A stretch of DNA of 64,000 bases from Diphasiastrum complanatum (Eukaryota > Streptophyta > Lycopodiopsida > Lycopodiales > Lycopodiaceae), in the NCBI GenBank assembly GCA_029204225.1, contig CM055104.1, forward strand, positions 38,370,527 through 38,434,526. The letters are read 5' to 3'. Of this stretch, positions 26,559 to 36,418 are shown one piece after another. The translations under genes and the position numbers were made by a program. The notes beneath the pieces are model-generated. The model was not told the DNA's origin and did no database searches. It was given only the letters and a program-made list of their open reading frames with translations. The stretch's first letter is position 1. Each line of letters begins with the position of its first letter.

Positions 26559-27502
26559 CTAAGCTCTCCTAGGTCTGAGTCTCCTCCTGCTCGTTGGTGC
26601 TATGGAGCCTGTTGTGGTCTCTCGAGTGGTAGCGACGAAATCGTCATCGAAGGCAGAGGTATGATGCCCCTCATTCTCATCCCCGCTCTCCTCGAACTCC
26701 TCAACCACATACTCCTCCTCTGAGGACTCTGACCCTGATGATGCCTCAGACTCAGACTCATCGTCAGGGCTATGAGCACGAGAGCTCGTACCCTCTCCTG
26801 TCCTCCTCCTGCTCTGCTCGAGTGACAAGTCCTGCACACAAGGAGGGACAAACGTGTTATTGCCCGCAAATTAGTAAATTATAGTAATTAGTTCGAACTT
26901 CAAAAATTTATTTCAAGACCTTAGACAAGTGACACACTGACAAGCTTGAAGCATACAACGTCAAGTTGTCAACCGAGTAGTAAGAGCTAAATCCTAAATT
27001 CTCACTTGCACTCTACATGGCCTCATGGATAAATGCATACACGTCCTCCTCTGCCTGGTCCCTTGGTGGCAAATTTGGAACCTTTGCCACATCGATCTCA
27101 TCCAGATTAACCTATGCACATGTCACAATGCACATTGAAATCAAGACAAAATTTGGAGGACTGACAAAAGTTAAAATTTAGCTACAGTCTACGATGATCT
27201 ATCTAGTATCTACTATATAGGATCACATGTTAGAAATTATAAGTTATGGCTTACCTGGATAGCCTCTGCAGTGGTCTGGAGTCTATCCAAAAGTCTCAAG
27301 TTGGTGTGTACGTACACCAACCTCTCCAACTGTGCAAAGGAGAGTCGATTCCTCTTTTTTGTGTGAATCAGGGAATGAACACTCCAGTTTCTCTCACAAG
27401 TGACTGCAGTGCAGTCCTGTGAGAGGATCTTGATGGCAAGGCGACGCAATTTGGGGACATCAATCCCAAACTTCGACCACCATGACACGGGACGCAGCTG
27501 GC
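26559..27502 (-). pseudogene. hAT transposase, three C-terminal exons
   Basis: Exon-like blocks on the minus strand are 27502-27255, 27111-26920 and 26831-26559, each bounded by AG and GT and joined in consistent phase. The first encodes the hAT dimerisation domain: VSWWSKFGIDVPKLRRLA, then CERNWSVHSLIHTKKRNRL and LVYVHTNLRLL, with the conserved CERNWS. The second reads NLDEIDVAKVPNLPPRDQAEE and contains one in-frame TAG (27013-27015). The last is a highly acidic Ser/Glu tail ending RRRLRPRRA. The BED zinc finger and catalytic part are absent upstream, where gypsy sequence lies instead. It is probably a dead transposon fragment, although the good splice structure is worth noting. Confidence 0.82.
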
Positions 27503-27780
27503 CTGAATCACAGTTCAAGGGGGAGTTAGTAGTTGCAAGTTATAGCCATCTTGGGACCTGATACCCATGCAAGTTATGCAAGTAAATAAATGCAGCTACC
27601 AAGTTAGTAGTTTCTAGTTACTTGTAGTCAGCAATGTGATTGAGTAACTGTGTAGTAAAATGTAAAGTTTAAACTGTAATGGTCAGTTTATTATTGTCTC
27701 TCAAAAGGGTCGCGAACTCCAAGGTCTCCTGCCAACACCTCAGTTGTCCAAATAGGTACAATGGTCAACTTGTATATAGG

Positions 27781-28731
27781 TCATGCTAAATCCGCAAAAA
27801 GAAAAGAATGAATATCGGATAGTAGTTTGCATGACCATAAAAATGTATATTCCTCGAATTGTTCCAGTGGCGGTAGCTCCACAATGACTTTGATTTTGGA
27901 ATAATCCATAGCAATGCCATGTCTTGATATCACATGTCCAAGAACAACTCCATGAGTAACCCAAATTTGACACTTTTTTGGACATAAGGAGATTTGGTAT
28001 TTGAGACAACGTTCAAATAATTTTTCCAAATGATCCAACTGGTCTGTATCAGCACTATGAACTCCGAGATCATCCAAGTAAATTTCAAAGAATTTTTGCG
28101 AGTAGTCTTTGAAGGTGGACTGCATTACCTTTTGAAATGAACTAGGTGCATTACAAACTCCATACGACGTAACTTTATATGCATAAGATCCCCATTTTGT
28201 TGCAAAAGTTGTTTTATGGCGATTCGCAGGTGCGATCTTAACTTGATTGTAACCACTAAATCCATCCAAAATACTGTAGGCTTCCGCTCCAGCAAGGCGG
28301 TCCAATATGCTTTCAGTAAAGGGTAACAGAAAGTGAGAGTTTCATGTCACTTTGTTCAAAGCTTTGAGATTCACACAAATTCTCATCTTCTCACTCTTCT
28401 TAGGAATGACAACAATTGGCGAAACCCATTCAATATGCTCGATCTCGTAAATGAAATCAGCTTCAAGTAAACTCTGTAGCTCTTTCTTAATAAGATCAAT
28501 AACATTTGGATTACAGCGGTAGAATCTTGTGACTTTTAAAAATGTATCAGGCATCAAGAAAATTGTATATTCAATCACAGATGTTGGAATCCCTTTTAAA
28601 TCCTTGTATGTCCAAGCAGAACAAGATTGATACTTAACCAACAACTTCCTTAGCGCTTGAAACTGCTCTGGGGTAAGTTGCGTTTCAACTTGCATAATCT
28701 TTTCTGGTTCTCCTGGTTTAGCAAGATTCAT
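27781..28731 (-). pseudogene. Ty3/gypsy reverse transcriptase fragment
   Basis: One minus-strand frame runs through the block with a single internal TGA at 28342. Before the stop are the pre-RT and fingers (WVSPIVVIPKKSEKMRICVN). After it come AYSILDGFSGYNQVKIA, TSYGVCNAPSSFQ and the catalytic box YLDD. The end (FGYV-like thumb) is lost and replaced by unrelated residues after VIVELPPLEQF. The stop fits an Arg CGA changed to TGA. No LTR, protease or integrase of this element was found nearby. Confidence 0.9.
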
Positions 28732-28936
28732 AGGATGTGTCCTAGCTGGTCCATCATAAATATCTTTCGTTTATGGTACTTGTTCTTCTGGTTTACGATG
28801 AGCTTTTGGTAACATAATGACAAATTCATCAGAGTATAGCGTTTGAAATGTTTGACATATCATGCTATACTTTATCTGATTGTTCCTCCTCAAAAGGATT
28901 GACCTTGGCTCTTTGCATGGCCATCATCATGTGCCA

Positions 28937-28978
28937 TCATCTGAGTGCATAGCTGATATCTTAACCAAGCCTTTGGTT
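28937..28978 (+). pseudogene. Tail of a plus-strand copia RNase H
   Basis: The plus-strand frame reads SSECIADILTKPLV, the conserved C-terminal end of copia RNase H. It is joined head-on to the truncated LTR of copia D at 28978, showing a rearrangement junction. Confidence 0.6.
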
Positions 28979-29128
28979 GTTGTATATGACCAACTAGACT
29001 CAAGAAACCATGTAGCTCGAGTTTCTTCTAGGCCAAATTTGGCATTTACAATATGAAACATTACATACACATAGAAAAAACTTTGCTAAAGCCTAAAGTC
29101 AAGATAGACGATTTTTCATTTTTCAACA
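28978..29128 (-). repeat. Truncated 3' LTR of copia D
   Basis: It starts TGTTGAAAAATG after the purine run AGGAGGAG (29129-29136 on the minus strand). It matches the first 150 bp of the copia A LTR, including GCCAAATTTGGCCTAG, and stops at the junction with the plus-strand RNase H tail. Confidence 0.8.
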
Positions 29129-29146
29129 CTCCTCCTAAAAATTAAT

Positions 29147-29762
29147 CTATGTTGACTTGAACATGGATATTGGAATTACTCCAAGATTGGCTCTATGCTT
29201 GATGAAGGAATTTTTGCTCAAAGGTTTGGTGAGCAAATCTGCAATACAAGATGATGTGTCGATGTGCTCCAAGTAGATTTCCCCTCCAATGAGCTTCTCT
29301 CTCACGAAGTGATGTGCAACTTCGATGTGTTTGGTCCTTGCCTGAAATATTGGATTGTTGGCAAAGGCTTTTGCTGAAATATTGTCACACATGATCAATG
29401 GTAGATCATCTTCCTTGATAGTCTTTAGCTCCAAAAGCAACCTCTTGATCCAAAGCACTTCTTTTGTTGTAGTAGTAAGTGCCTTATATTCAGCTTTACA
29501 AGATGAGAGTGATATGGTATCTTGCTTTTTAGAAAGCCAAGATATTAAATTTCCTCCAAGGTATATGACATACACACTTGTAGATTTTCGATCAACATTA
29601 TCACTAGCAAAATCCAAGTCAGAATAGCCAACAATAGAAAGATCTTCACTTTTGTATAACAAACCATAATCATAAGTTGAAAATATACCTAAGTATTTTT
29701 TTGGCCATTTTGCAATGATGAATAGTAGGATTTTGCATAGCTTGGCTCAACTTATGAACAAC
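29147..29762 (-). pseudogene. Copia D RNase H and reverse transcriptase C-terminus
   Basis: The open part contains SDLDFASD, RKSTSVYVIYLGGNLISW, SSCKAEYKAL and TKHIEVAHHFVREK, the classic copia RNase H signature ending ADLLTKPLS. Upstream, near 29670-29750 in shifted frames, LSQAMQNPTIHH and KMAKKILRYI give the end of the reverse-transcriptase region. rRNA begins immediately beyond. Confidence 0.9.
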
Positions 29763-29963
29763 TTGGGCGCCGTAACCCGGCTTTCGGATCATCCCGCATC
29801 GCCAGTTCTGCTTAGCAAAAATGGCCCACTTGGAGCTCCCATTCCGAGCCGGGGTTCAACGGAGCAACTCCGGCAGCTTACCTATTTAAAGTTTGAGAAT
29901 AGGTCGAGGGCGTTTTACCCCCGATGCCTCTAATCATTCGCTTTACCTGATAAAACTCGACGA

Positions 29964-30019
<56 letters not shown>

Positions 30020-30540
30020 AGTCTTTCGTCCCCATACCCAAGTCTGACGAACGATTTGCACGTCATTATCACTACGAGCCTCCACCAGAGTTTCCTATGG
30101 CTTCGCCCTGCTCAGGCATAGTTCACCATCTTTCGGGTCCCAGTAGGTATGCTCACACTCGAACCTTTCACAGAAGATCACGGTCGGTCGATGGTGCACC
30201 CCCACGAAGAGGGATCCCACCTGTCAGTTTCCTTGCGCCTCAATGGGTTTGCCACCCATCGGCTCGCACACATGCTAGACTCCTTGGTCCGTGTTTCAAA
30301 ACGGGTCGGATGGAAGGCCCGAAATCGCCAGCGTCCCGAGTGCGCAGGTGCCCGAAGGCCCGCCACAAGTGGCGCGCGCTTGCAGTCCCCGACAGGCGCC
30401 GCGGCATCGGTGGGGTCATCGCAACCCCGCTTTTGTCCCGCCAAGCCTGCCCACGCTGACCAGCACCCCGCATTGAGCGGCGGACCAGCTCTTGCCGTTC
30501 CGCATCCAACCGGGGCGCACCCGCAGCCTAGCACATTCAC
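29763..30540 (-). rRNA. Nuclear 26S rRNA fragment (5' third) inside copia D
   Basis: The minus strand reads the plant 25S/26S rRNA domain around GAAACACGGACCAAGGAGTC, CGAACCATCTAGTAGCTGG, GTTTCCCTCAGGATAGCTGG and CCAAGTGGGCCATTTTTG, ending at GCCGGGTTACGGCGCCCAA. It is only about 780 bp, so it is a fragment and not a functional gene. At the highly conserved GGGTATAGGGGCG position this copy reads GGGTATGGGGACG, two changes that suggest decay or copying error. GC content is much higher than the flanks. It lies in the same sense as copia D. Open frames through it are meaningless. Confidence 0.95.
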
Positions 30541-31725
30541 ATAGAGATCGATTTTTTCTTTTGGCAACCCCATTTTGAGATGGGGAATAAGCACAAGAAA
30601 GTTCTCTCTTAATCCCTTCAACCTCACAATAATCATAGAACTTGTTGGAGATGTATTGACCTCCTCCATCACATCTCAAAGCTTTAACTTTTAAAGAAAA
30701 TTGTTTCTCAACATAAGCTTTGAAAACTAGGAAGTGTTCAAACACCATAGCTTTTGAAGAAAGAAGGTACAACCAAGTATATCTTGTAAAATCATCAATG
30801 AAGGTAACAAAACAAGTTGCACCACCAATACTTTTTGAGGAAGAAAAGTGAACATCCGAGTGAATTAATTCCAAATGATGAGTAGTCTTAATAGAAGACT
30901 TTTAATATGGCTTTCTGTGTGATTTTGCAATAGCACAAGCCTCACATGGCTTGATATCTTTGGAAAGTGATCTTGGTAGGCCAATAGCCTTATCATTCTT
31001 GACCATAGAAAGCATAGATTTAAAGTTGAGATGCCCCAAACTCCTATGCCATAACTCCTCCTTAGACATAAAAGCAATTTCACAAAAGTTTGCATTCTCA
31101 TAAGAATTTAACTTGAAGATGCCACCATATATAGATCCATTAGCTAGGATCTCATCACCTTTCTTAATAAAGCAAGTATTGGCATTGAATTTCACATCAC
31201 AACCACAATCAAGCAACTTTCCAACACTTATCAAGCTCTTTGTAAGGTTAGGAACAAAAAGAACATTGGAAAGTAATAGAACTTTAGAAAAAGCAAGTTT
31301 TAATGGAATATTGCCAATTCCTTTAATAGAGCATTCATGAGCATTTGTTGTATAAACAGACCTTTTAAGTCCTTTATAAGGTACAATAGAGTCTAAAAAC
31401 TCCTTTGAACAACACATATGTGATGAGGCACCACTATCGATATCCCATGCTCCATCCTTCTTGAAGGATGTTGAAGAAAAGCTTGACACCATGAGGGAAC
31501 CTTCTCCTTCACTTGCAATAAAGTCTTCTTCTTTCTCATTAGAGAGATTTGCTTGTTTGAGTTTATTTTTCTTTTTGAAGCAATTAGAGGCATAGTGCTC
31601 CTTTTTTGCCACAAAAGAAACACTTGACTTTCTTCTTCTTGGTCTTGGAAGTAGAAGGATGAGTTGAGTCATCCTCATCTTTGTCTTTTTCCTTTGTTTT
31701 CTCTTTGATGAATTGCTTCAACTTG
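30541..31725 (-). pseudogene. Copia D gag-protease-integrase
   Basis: The zinc knuckle starts CFFCGKK in one frame and finishes HYASNC in another, so a one-base change near 31605 shifts the frame. The protease motif is DIDSGASSHM. The pre-integrase has ELWHRSLGHLN and CEACAIAKSHRKPY, followed by a stop near 30902. The integrase core has ELIHSDVHF, FVTFIDDFTRYTWLY, LRCDGGGQYIS and NGVAKRKNRSLCE, and is cut there by rRNA. The sequence closely matches copia A in the shared part. Confidence 0.9.
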
Positions 31726-31729
31726 TTGT

Positions 31730-33431
31730 CTGTCTGCTTCTTAGCCCAATTTGTATACTCAACAAATTTCTTAAAAGCTTCTAATTTTTCCACAAATATC
31801 TGAATGTACAATTTCCAGTACCTTGGTTGCTTTATAAACAACTTTACTAAATGGTGTTCGAATCATTTTGCCTTTAAGACAAGATTCGTAGGTAGTTCAA
31901 ATATCTCGACTCTTGATTTCGACTCCTTCAATTCTTTGACTCTTGTTGGCTTGGTACAAGGCTTCCATGTTCATGTGACATAGCCTCTTGTGTAGTGAAA
32001 ATTGCCCCAAGCAAGACGATTTGTTTGCTCGACTCAAGTTTGAATGCTCAAGTGATACAAATTACCATCTTTGTTACCTTTAGTAACTAGGTTATCAGAA
32101 TATTCATCGAACAATTTACAAGAGTTCCTTGTGACGGTTACTGACATTCCTGTGTCGACTATCCTCCAGTTTTTTGTCACCCTGATTCGTGTCTAACCAT
32201 AGTACACCAGTTCCATCAACTTCATATTTAGAACCATCTCCAAGTATAATGAATCTCAAAGAATTCATCTTCTTATAGTCAGATAAATTTTTTTCCTAGA
32301 AAACAAAATGTGAGGTGGCTCCCGAATAAGGTACTACTTCTCGAATTTTCGAATTCAATGAACAACATAGATCAGCACAAACATATGCTGCTGAGTTTCT
32401 TGTCGTCTTCTCTTCTACTACTCTGGAGCATTCTGCTTTGTCTTCGACAAAATTTGAATCTGAAGGTTCGTTTCGATTCTGCTCCTTCTTGTTCCTGGGA
32501 TTTTGATAACAATCTACTACTGCATGATCCCGTTTATGACAATGAATACAATCAATCTTTGGATTCAACCAACACTTGTCTTTTGTATGACCTGATCTTT
32601 TGCATCTGTTGCAAATCTTCCTATCACCAGAATCTTTCTGTTGTTTTTCGGATTGTCGACGATCATTTGTCTTGCATTCGTCTAAATGATTTCCATTCTT
32701 TTTAGACGACTCCCTCTTAGACTTAAACTTCTTCAAAGGTTGATTCTTTTGAGTAAATAGAGCTTTTTTCGAATCACCATTATCGTCATATTGTTCACGA
32801 GCTTCTACTTCCTCTTTGACTCCATCTATCACCTTTTGAGTGTCATAGACGAATCTTTTGCCAGTAAAGTTCGAGTTGTGTGGAATGACCTGGGTAGGCT
32901 TGAAGAAAGTAGCTAAGATGTTTTTCCTTTGAGATTGCATTTTCAGTGCTAGAATTCTACAAAGAAATAAACATATCCTTTATCTTTCATACGAAAATGG
33001 TCATATCTTTGTTGTCCCATTGTAGGTAAGTCAGTTGGTCCTCCAAAAAAATGATTTGATTTCATAATCAAGTCTCATTCTTGGTTTGCAATTCTTCCCA
33101 TGATTCTTTTGCGTTCGAAATCGATGAAAGATCTAGCATTATGCTGTCATTCACTGAAGACGCAATAATTGCTATAGCTTTGTCATTTTTTTCCCTCCAT
33201 TCATGAAGTTCTTTGCCAGAATTAATTGGCTTCTCTTCTGTTCAATCTACCCATTGCCAAAGATCTTTGCCCTTCAGTATGAGTGAAGTCTTTAACTTCC
33301 AGACTAAATAATTCGAACCTTCTATATCCAAGATTATATTGATCTTAGACTGAATGCTGCTGATCGAAGACATCTTCTAATCGAATAAGCTCCAGATAGG
33401 GTTGTTGATGGATGTGTCAGTTTTGATACCA
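31730..33431 (-). mobile_element. Truncated copia element E (PBS, gag, protease, integrase start)
   Basis: From the primer-binding site at 33431-33420 (TGGTATCAAAAC) gag starts at ATG 33373 with SSISSIQSKINIILD and WKLKTSLILKGKDLW. After frame breaks come two zinc knuckles and a protease start. Beyond a decayed stretch, CESCLKGKMIRTPF and VHSDICG mark the pre-integrase and integrase, ending near 31730, where copia D gag begins. Stops and frameshifts are frequent. Confidence 0.8.
32296..32940 (-). pseudogene. Copia E gag with two zinc knuckles and protease start
   Basis: A 214-codon open frame rich in Lys, Asn and Asp holds CNRCKRSGHTKDKC and a second knuckle CIHCHKRDHAVVDC, both CX2CX4HX4C. 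Near its end VVPYSGATSHF aligns with the protease active site, but the catalytic Asp of D-S-G is Tyr. This would inactivate the protease. The frame stops just after. Confidence 0.88.
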
Positions 33432-33921
33432 CTATAGGAAAAATACTAGGAATTCTTCTTCAGATAACATGATACAAGTTCGAATAAATCAATTTCCAAG
33501 ATGAATTGAAGAGTCTTGATTCTTCCTTGCACCTTTGCACTTGATTTCTTCACTAAGCAATGCACAAAACTTGTTGTGTGCATTAACACTTAATGCCTTT
33601 GTGAATATATCTGCAACCATGTCCTGCGTTTAGGGAAGACTGGACTATATAATCTCATTAATACTGCAAGCTGTCAAGTTGGTAAACTTATTTTGTACAT
33701 GGATATGAGTGCTTCCCATAGATGCAGGATTCACAAAAGAGAGATTTCCTATCTAATGAAGAAGGAAAATACAATCCATCAACTAAATTATTACAACGCA
33801 TATAAGAAAATGATCTTGTATTCACGTGTCCAAATCGACTATGCCCATAGTCTCTCTTTTTGTATTCTCCTATCCTTATCTTAAGGGAAATCCTTTAGGG
33901 TCTTTACATTGGTATCAGAGC
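33432..33921. other. Two outward-facing LTR ends with primer-binding sites
   Basis: The left side (33420-33431) is the minus-strand primer-binding site of copia E. The right side has a plus-strand site TGGTATCAGAGC at 33910-33921, one base after an LTR-like end TTTACA. About 470 bp between must contain the 3' ends of two opposed LTRs; their junction cannot be located by eye. The sequence after the plus-strand site has an open stretch to 34065 without clear gag similarity. Confidence 0.5.
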
Positions 33922-36149
33922 CCGGCTAAGATGCGATCTTGGATGGGAGTGAAGTCAAGCTCTACATCGGACTTGGAAGATCGAAGCACTTGGATTAGCA
34001 TCCCGGTTTGGAGTGCTGTTTTTTCTCAAAGAAATTATGGAGTTGGATTCACAAATTCCGGATAAGTAGCATATTTTTCGAAATTACGATAGAATGCACT
34101 TCTACAAGGATTTTTTGGTGAAAGATGCGAATTTGTAGGAATTTATATGTAATTTCATAATTTTTTGAGGGAATTTTCCAATTGGTGTTCAAAAATTTGT
34201 AATGGTTGATTTAGTTACTGATTTCATTGCTAGATTTTGCTCAATTAAGTTCTGAATAGCCTGCATCAGTCCACAAGTGTGTTGAATCATGTTGTTTTGT
34301 TCAAGTCCATACATAATTGATTGTAAAATCAGTATGTCCAATTTTGTATGGACTGTTTGTAACATAAACGCTTGATTCCAGTTAAAGCATGGAGAGGTTA
34401 TGGATTTCTTTGTAAATATGTAAATCTGCATGTTGAGTACATTTGGTGGAATTGCAATATTGCTAATACTTGATTTTGAGATGGAAAGGAAGCTATGAAA
34501 GGAAGTTTACATCAATCGTCTTGTTGGAAATAAAGTTTCTAGCAGATTTTTGCTGAGCTTTTGTTTACCTGCAATTTTTGAGACATGCATGAGGTTGAGA
34601 ATAGAGTTATAACCCTGTAACAAGAGAAAACCTATAAAGCATGCTATTAATCCTCCTTTCAGACTCGTTCTTGGAATTCTGAGATTCCAGAACAACTGCT
34701 CAGAGCCATTAAACAGTCACTTGGAGTTTTGAGGTCATTTTCCAGAGTCTGATTTGCTTGGTTTGTGTTGCAAATGAGGGAAAACTAGTCGTGGCACAGT
34801 GGCTGAGATTCTGGTCAGGTGATGCTAGAGAGATAATGCTAAAACTCTTAAGCACCTGTGAACATAGAGTCTATATGGCCATCGAGCAAGCTTAAAAGCA
34901 TGTGTTCGGCCTATAAAATTGCTCATAGTCAAAATGTTTACATGGGCACAAACTCCCATGATGTGAACACAAACTTGGACAACATTGAACATTTCTATGT
35001 GGCATTTCTTACGGGGCCCTTTTTCAATCCATAGTTCTTCTAATGGGAGGGAATATGAGGGATGTTGTTGTAATGTGCACCTTCGTTTATTCTAAGTATT
35101 CTCTCCATCCTGTTACACCTAAAATTATGTACATTTTATGCGTTTAGTAGTATAGTAGGCTTGTTATTGCAATTAACATCCCCTCATCCGTAGTCATTTG
35201 AGTAAAGTAAAACTCCACACCTTGTAAAGATAAAAGGTGTTCACCAACACACCATCACTTGAGGATGAAGTTGAGTGGAGTCAAACTTCACAATGTGCGG
35301 AGAGGAAAGGAGGTCTACATAAATACTCTATACATTGTATCCACGTTCAACATCCTAGTAGTTGAAAATAAAGACTTCGATTGTGTTCAAGAGCCTAGTA
35401 GTTGAAAATAAAGACTTCGATTGAGACAACCTAAGTAGGGCAAGATCAAAACTAGCAAACTATGTACAACTTTTAAAAGTATCTAATGTTAGGTTGACAT
35501 AATTGCTTGGAAGGAGTTGTAGCATCCTCAAAGGGCCATCTCCAAACTTAGTCCAAGCATCAATGTCATTTTCAAAATTTTCAAAGGAGCAACAACACTA
35601 AGAGCACCCTTCAAACTTTGGTCCAAGTAGCCACAACCTTTAAACATTTGTCCAAGCATCAATGGCTCAAAGAGATCTCCAACTTTCGTCCAAACATCAA
35701 CACGCCTGAAATGATGGCCTTCATGAATACAAACCCACATAGTAACCTTGTTTTGGATGGATTGGGTAAGAGGGAAACTTTTGTTACATAGTTGCACACA
35801 CATACTGACACGCTTGAAACCTTGTGCTTTCATATTAGGATTCGAGTAATATTAGGGAACCCTCTGCTTTCACGTTAGGGTTTGAGTAACATTGTACATT
35901 TGTGCATAAAAAATGAGTAGGTCTTGTATTTTTTGCATTGTGCTGAAGTCCAAAAGGTAGCAACCGCAAGGCAGTTCACTGTCATGTGAAGGAAAGCTGT
36001 GCTCGCGCACCATTTCCCCCTTCTTTCTCCCTCTCTCTTACTCCCTCCCTCCCTTGCTCTGCCACTCAATTGATCCTCTACAGACAAAACCCATCTCAGA
36101 AATTAGACAGTTATTACATGGAAGCCACAAAAACATTAAGATCTGCTGA
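33922..36149. other. Intergenic sequence
   Basis: No domain is recognised. A short direct repeat, CCTAGTAGTTGAAAATAAAG, occurs twice near 35353 and 35393. CT-rich pyrimidine runs lie around 36010-36060. Confidence 0.4.
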
Positions 36150-36418
36150 ACCTAGAGAGAAGGGTTTCATCGCTGAAGTAAAATTTCTGCAAACAGATGC
36201 AGAAATGACAGCGTGGAATTTTCAGCCATAAACTGCCAAGATCTGTTGGTTATGTTCAAATTGGTGGAATGATGCCAACCTAGGGAAGGGTTTCATACCT
36301 GACGTGAAATTGTTGCTGGCAGCTGCAGAAAAGAATCACAATGTGGAAATTTCAGCCATAAAATCTGAAGATTTGTTGGTTTGTTTTTTAGTATGTCAAA
36401 ATTGGTGGAATGATCCCC
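36150..36418. repeat. Diverged ~135-bp tandem duplication
   Basis: The blocks 36150-36275 and 36282-36418 share AGGGTTTCAT, then GAAATT..TGC, GCAGAAA, TTTCAGCCATAAA, AGAT.TGTTGGTT and AAATTGGTGGAATGAT in the same order. Confidence 0.75.

Larger units (their letters stand above)
28978..31725 (-). mobile_element. Copia element D carrying a 26S rRNA segment
   Basis: Minus-strand order: gag C-terminus with zinc knuckle, protease, pre-integrase, integrase core, about 780 bp of 26S rRNA, the last part of reverse transcriptase, RNase H, polypurine tract, and the first 151 bp of the 3' LTR. The 5' LTR and gag N-terminus are missing; the upstream edge joins copia E at about 31725. The integrase C-terminus and most of reverse transcriptase are replaced by rRNA. 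Confidence 0.85.

Noticed and set aside
28978-29128. A complete 151-bp LTR bounded by TGTTG and CAACA
   Set aside because: The copia A LTR continues past the matching point for 620 bp more, so the right-hand TGTTG/CAACA match is a coincidence at a truncation.
29763-30540. A functional rDNA unit
   Set aside because: Only a part of the large-subunit gene is present, with changes at highly conserved positions and copia sequence on both sides.
30097-30672. Several overlapping open frames of 60-160 codons
   Set aside because: They lie in a 26S rRNA fragment; GC-rich rRNA is open in many frames by chance.
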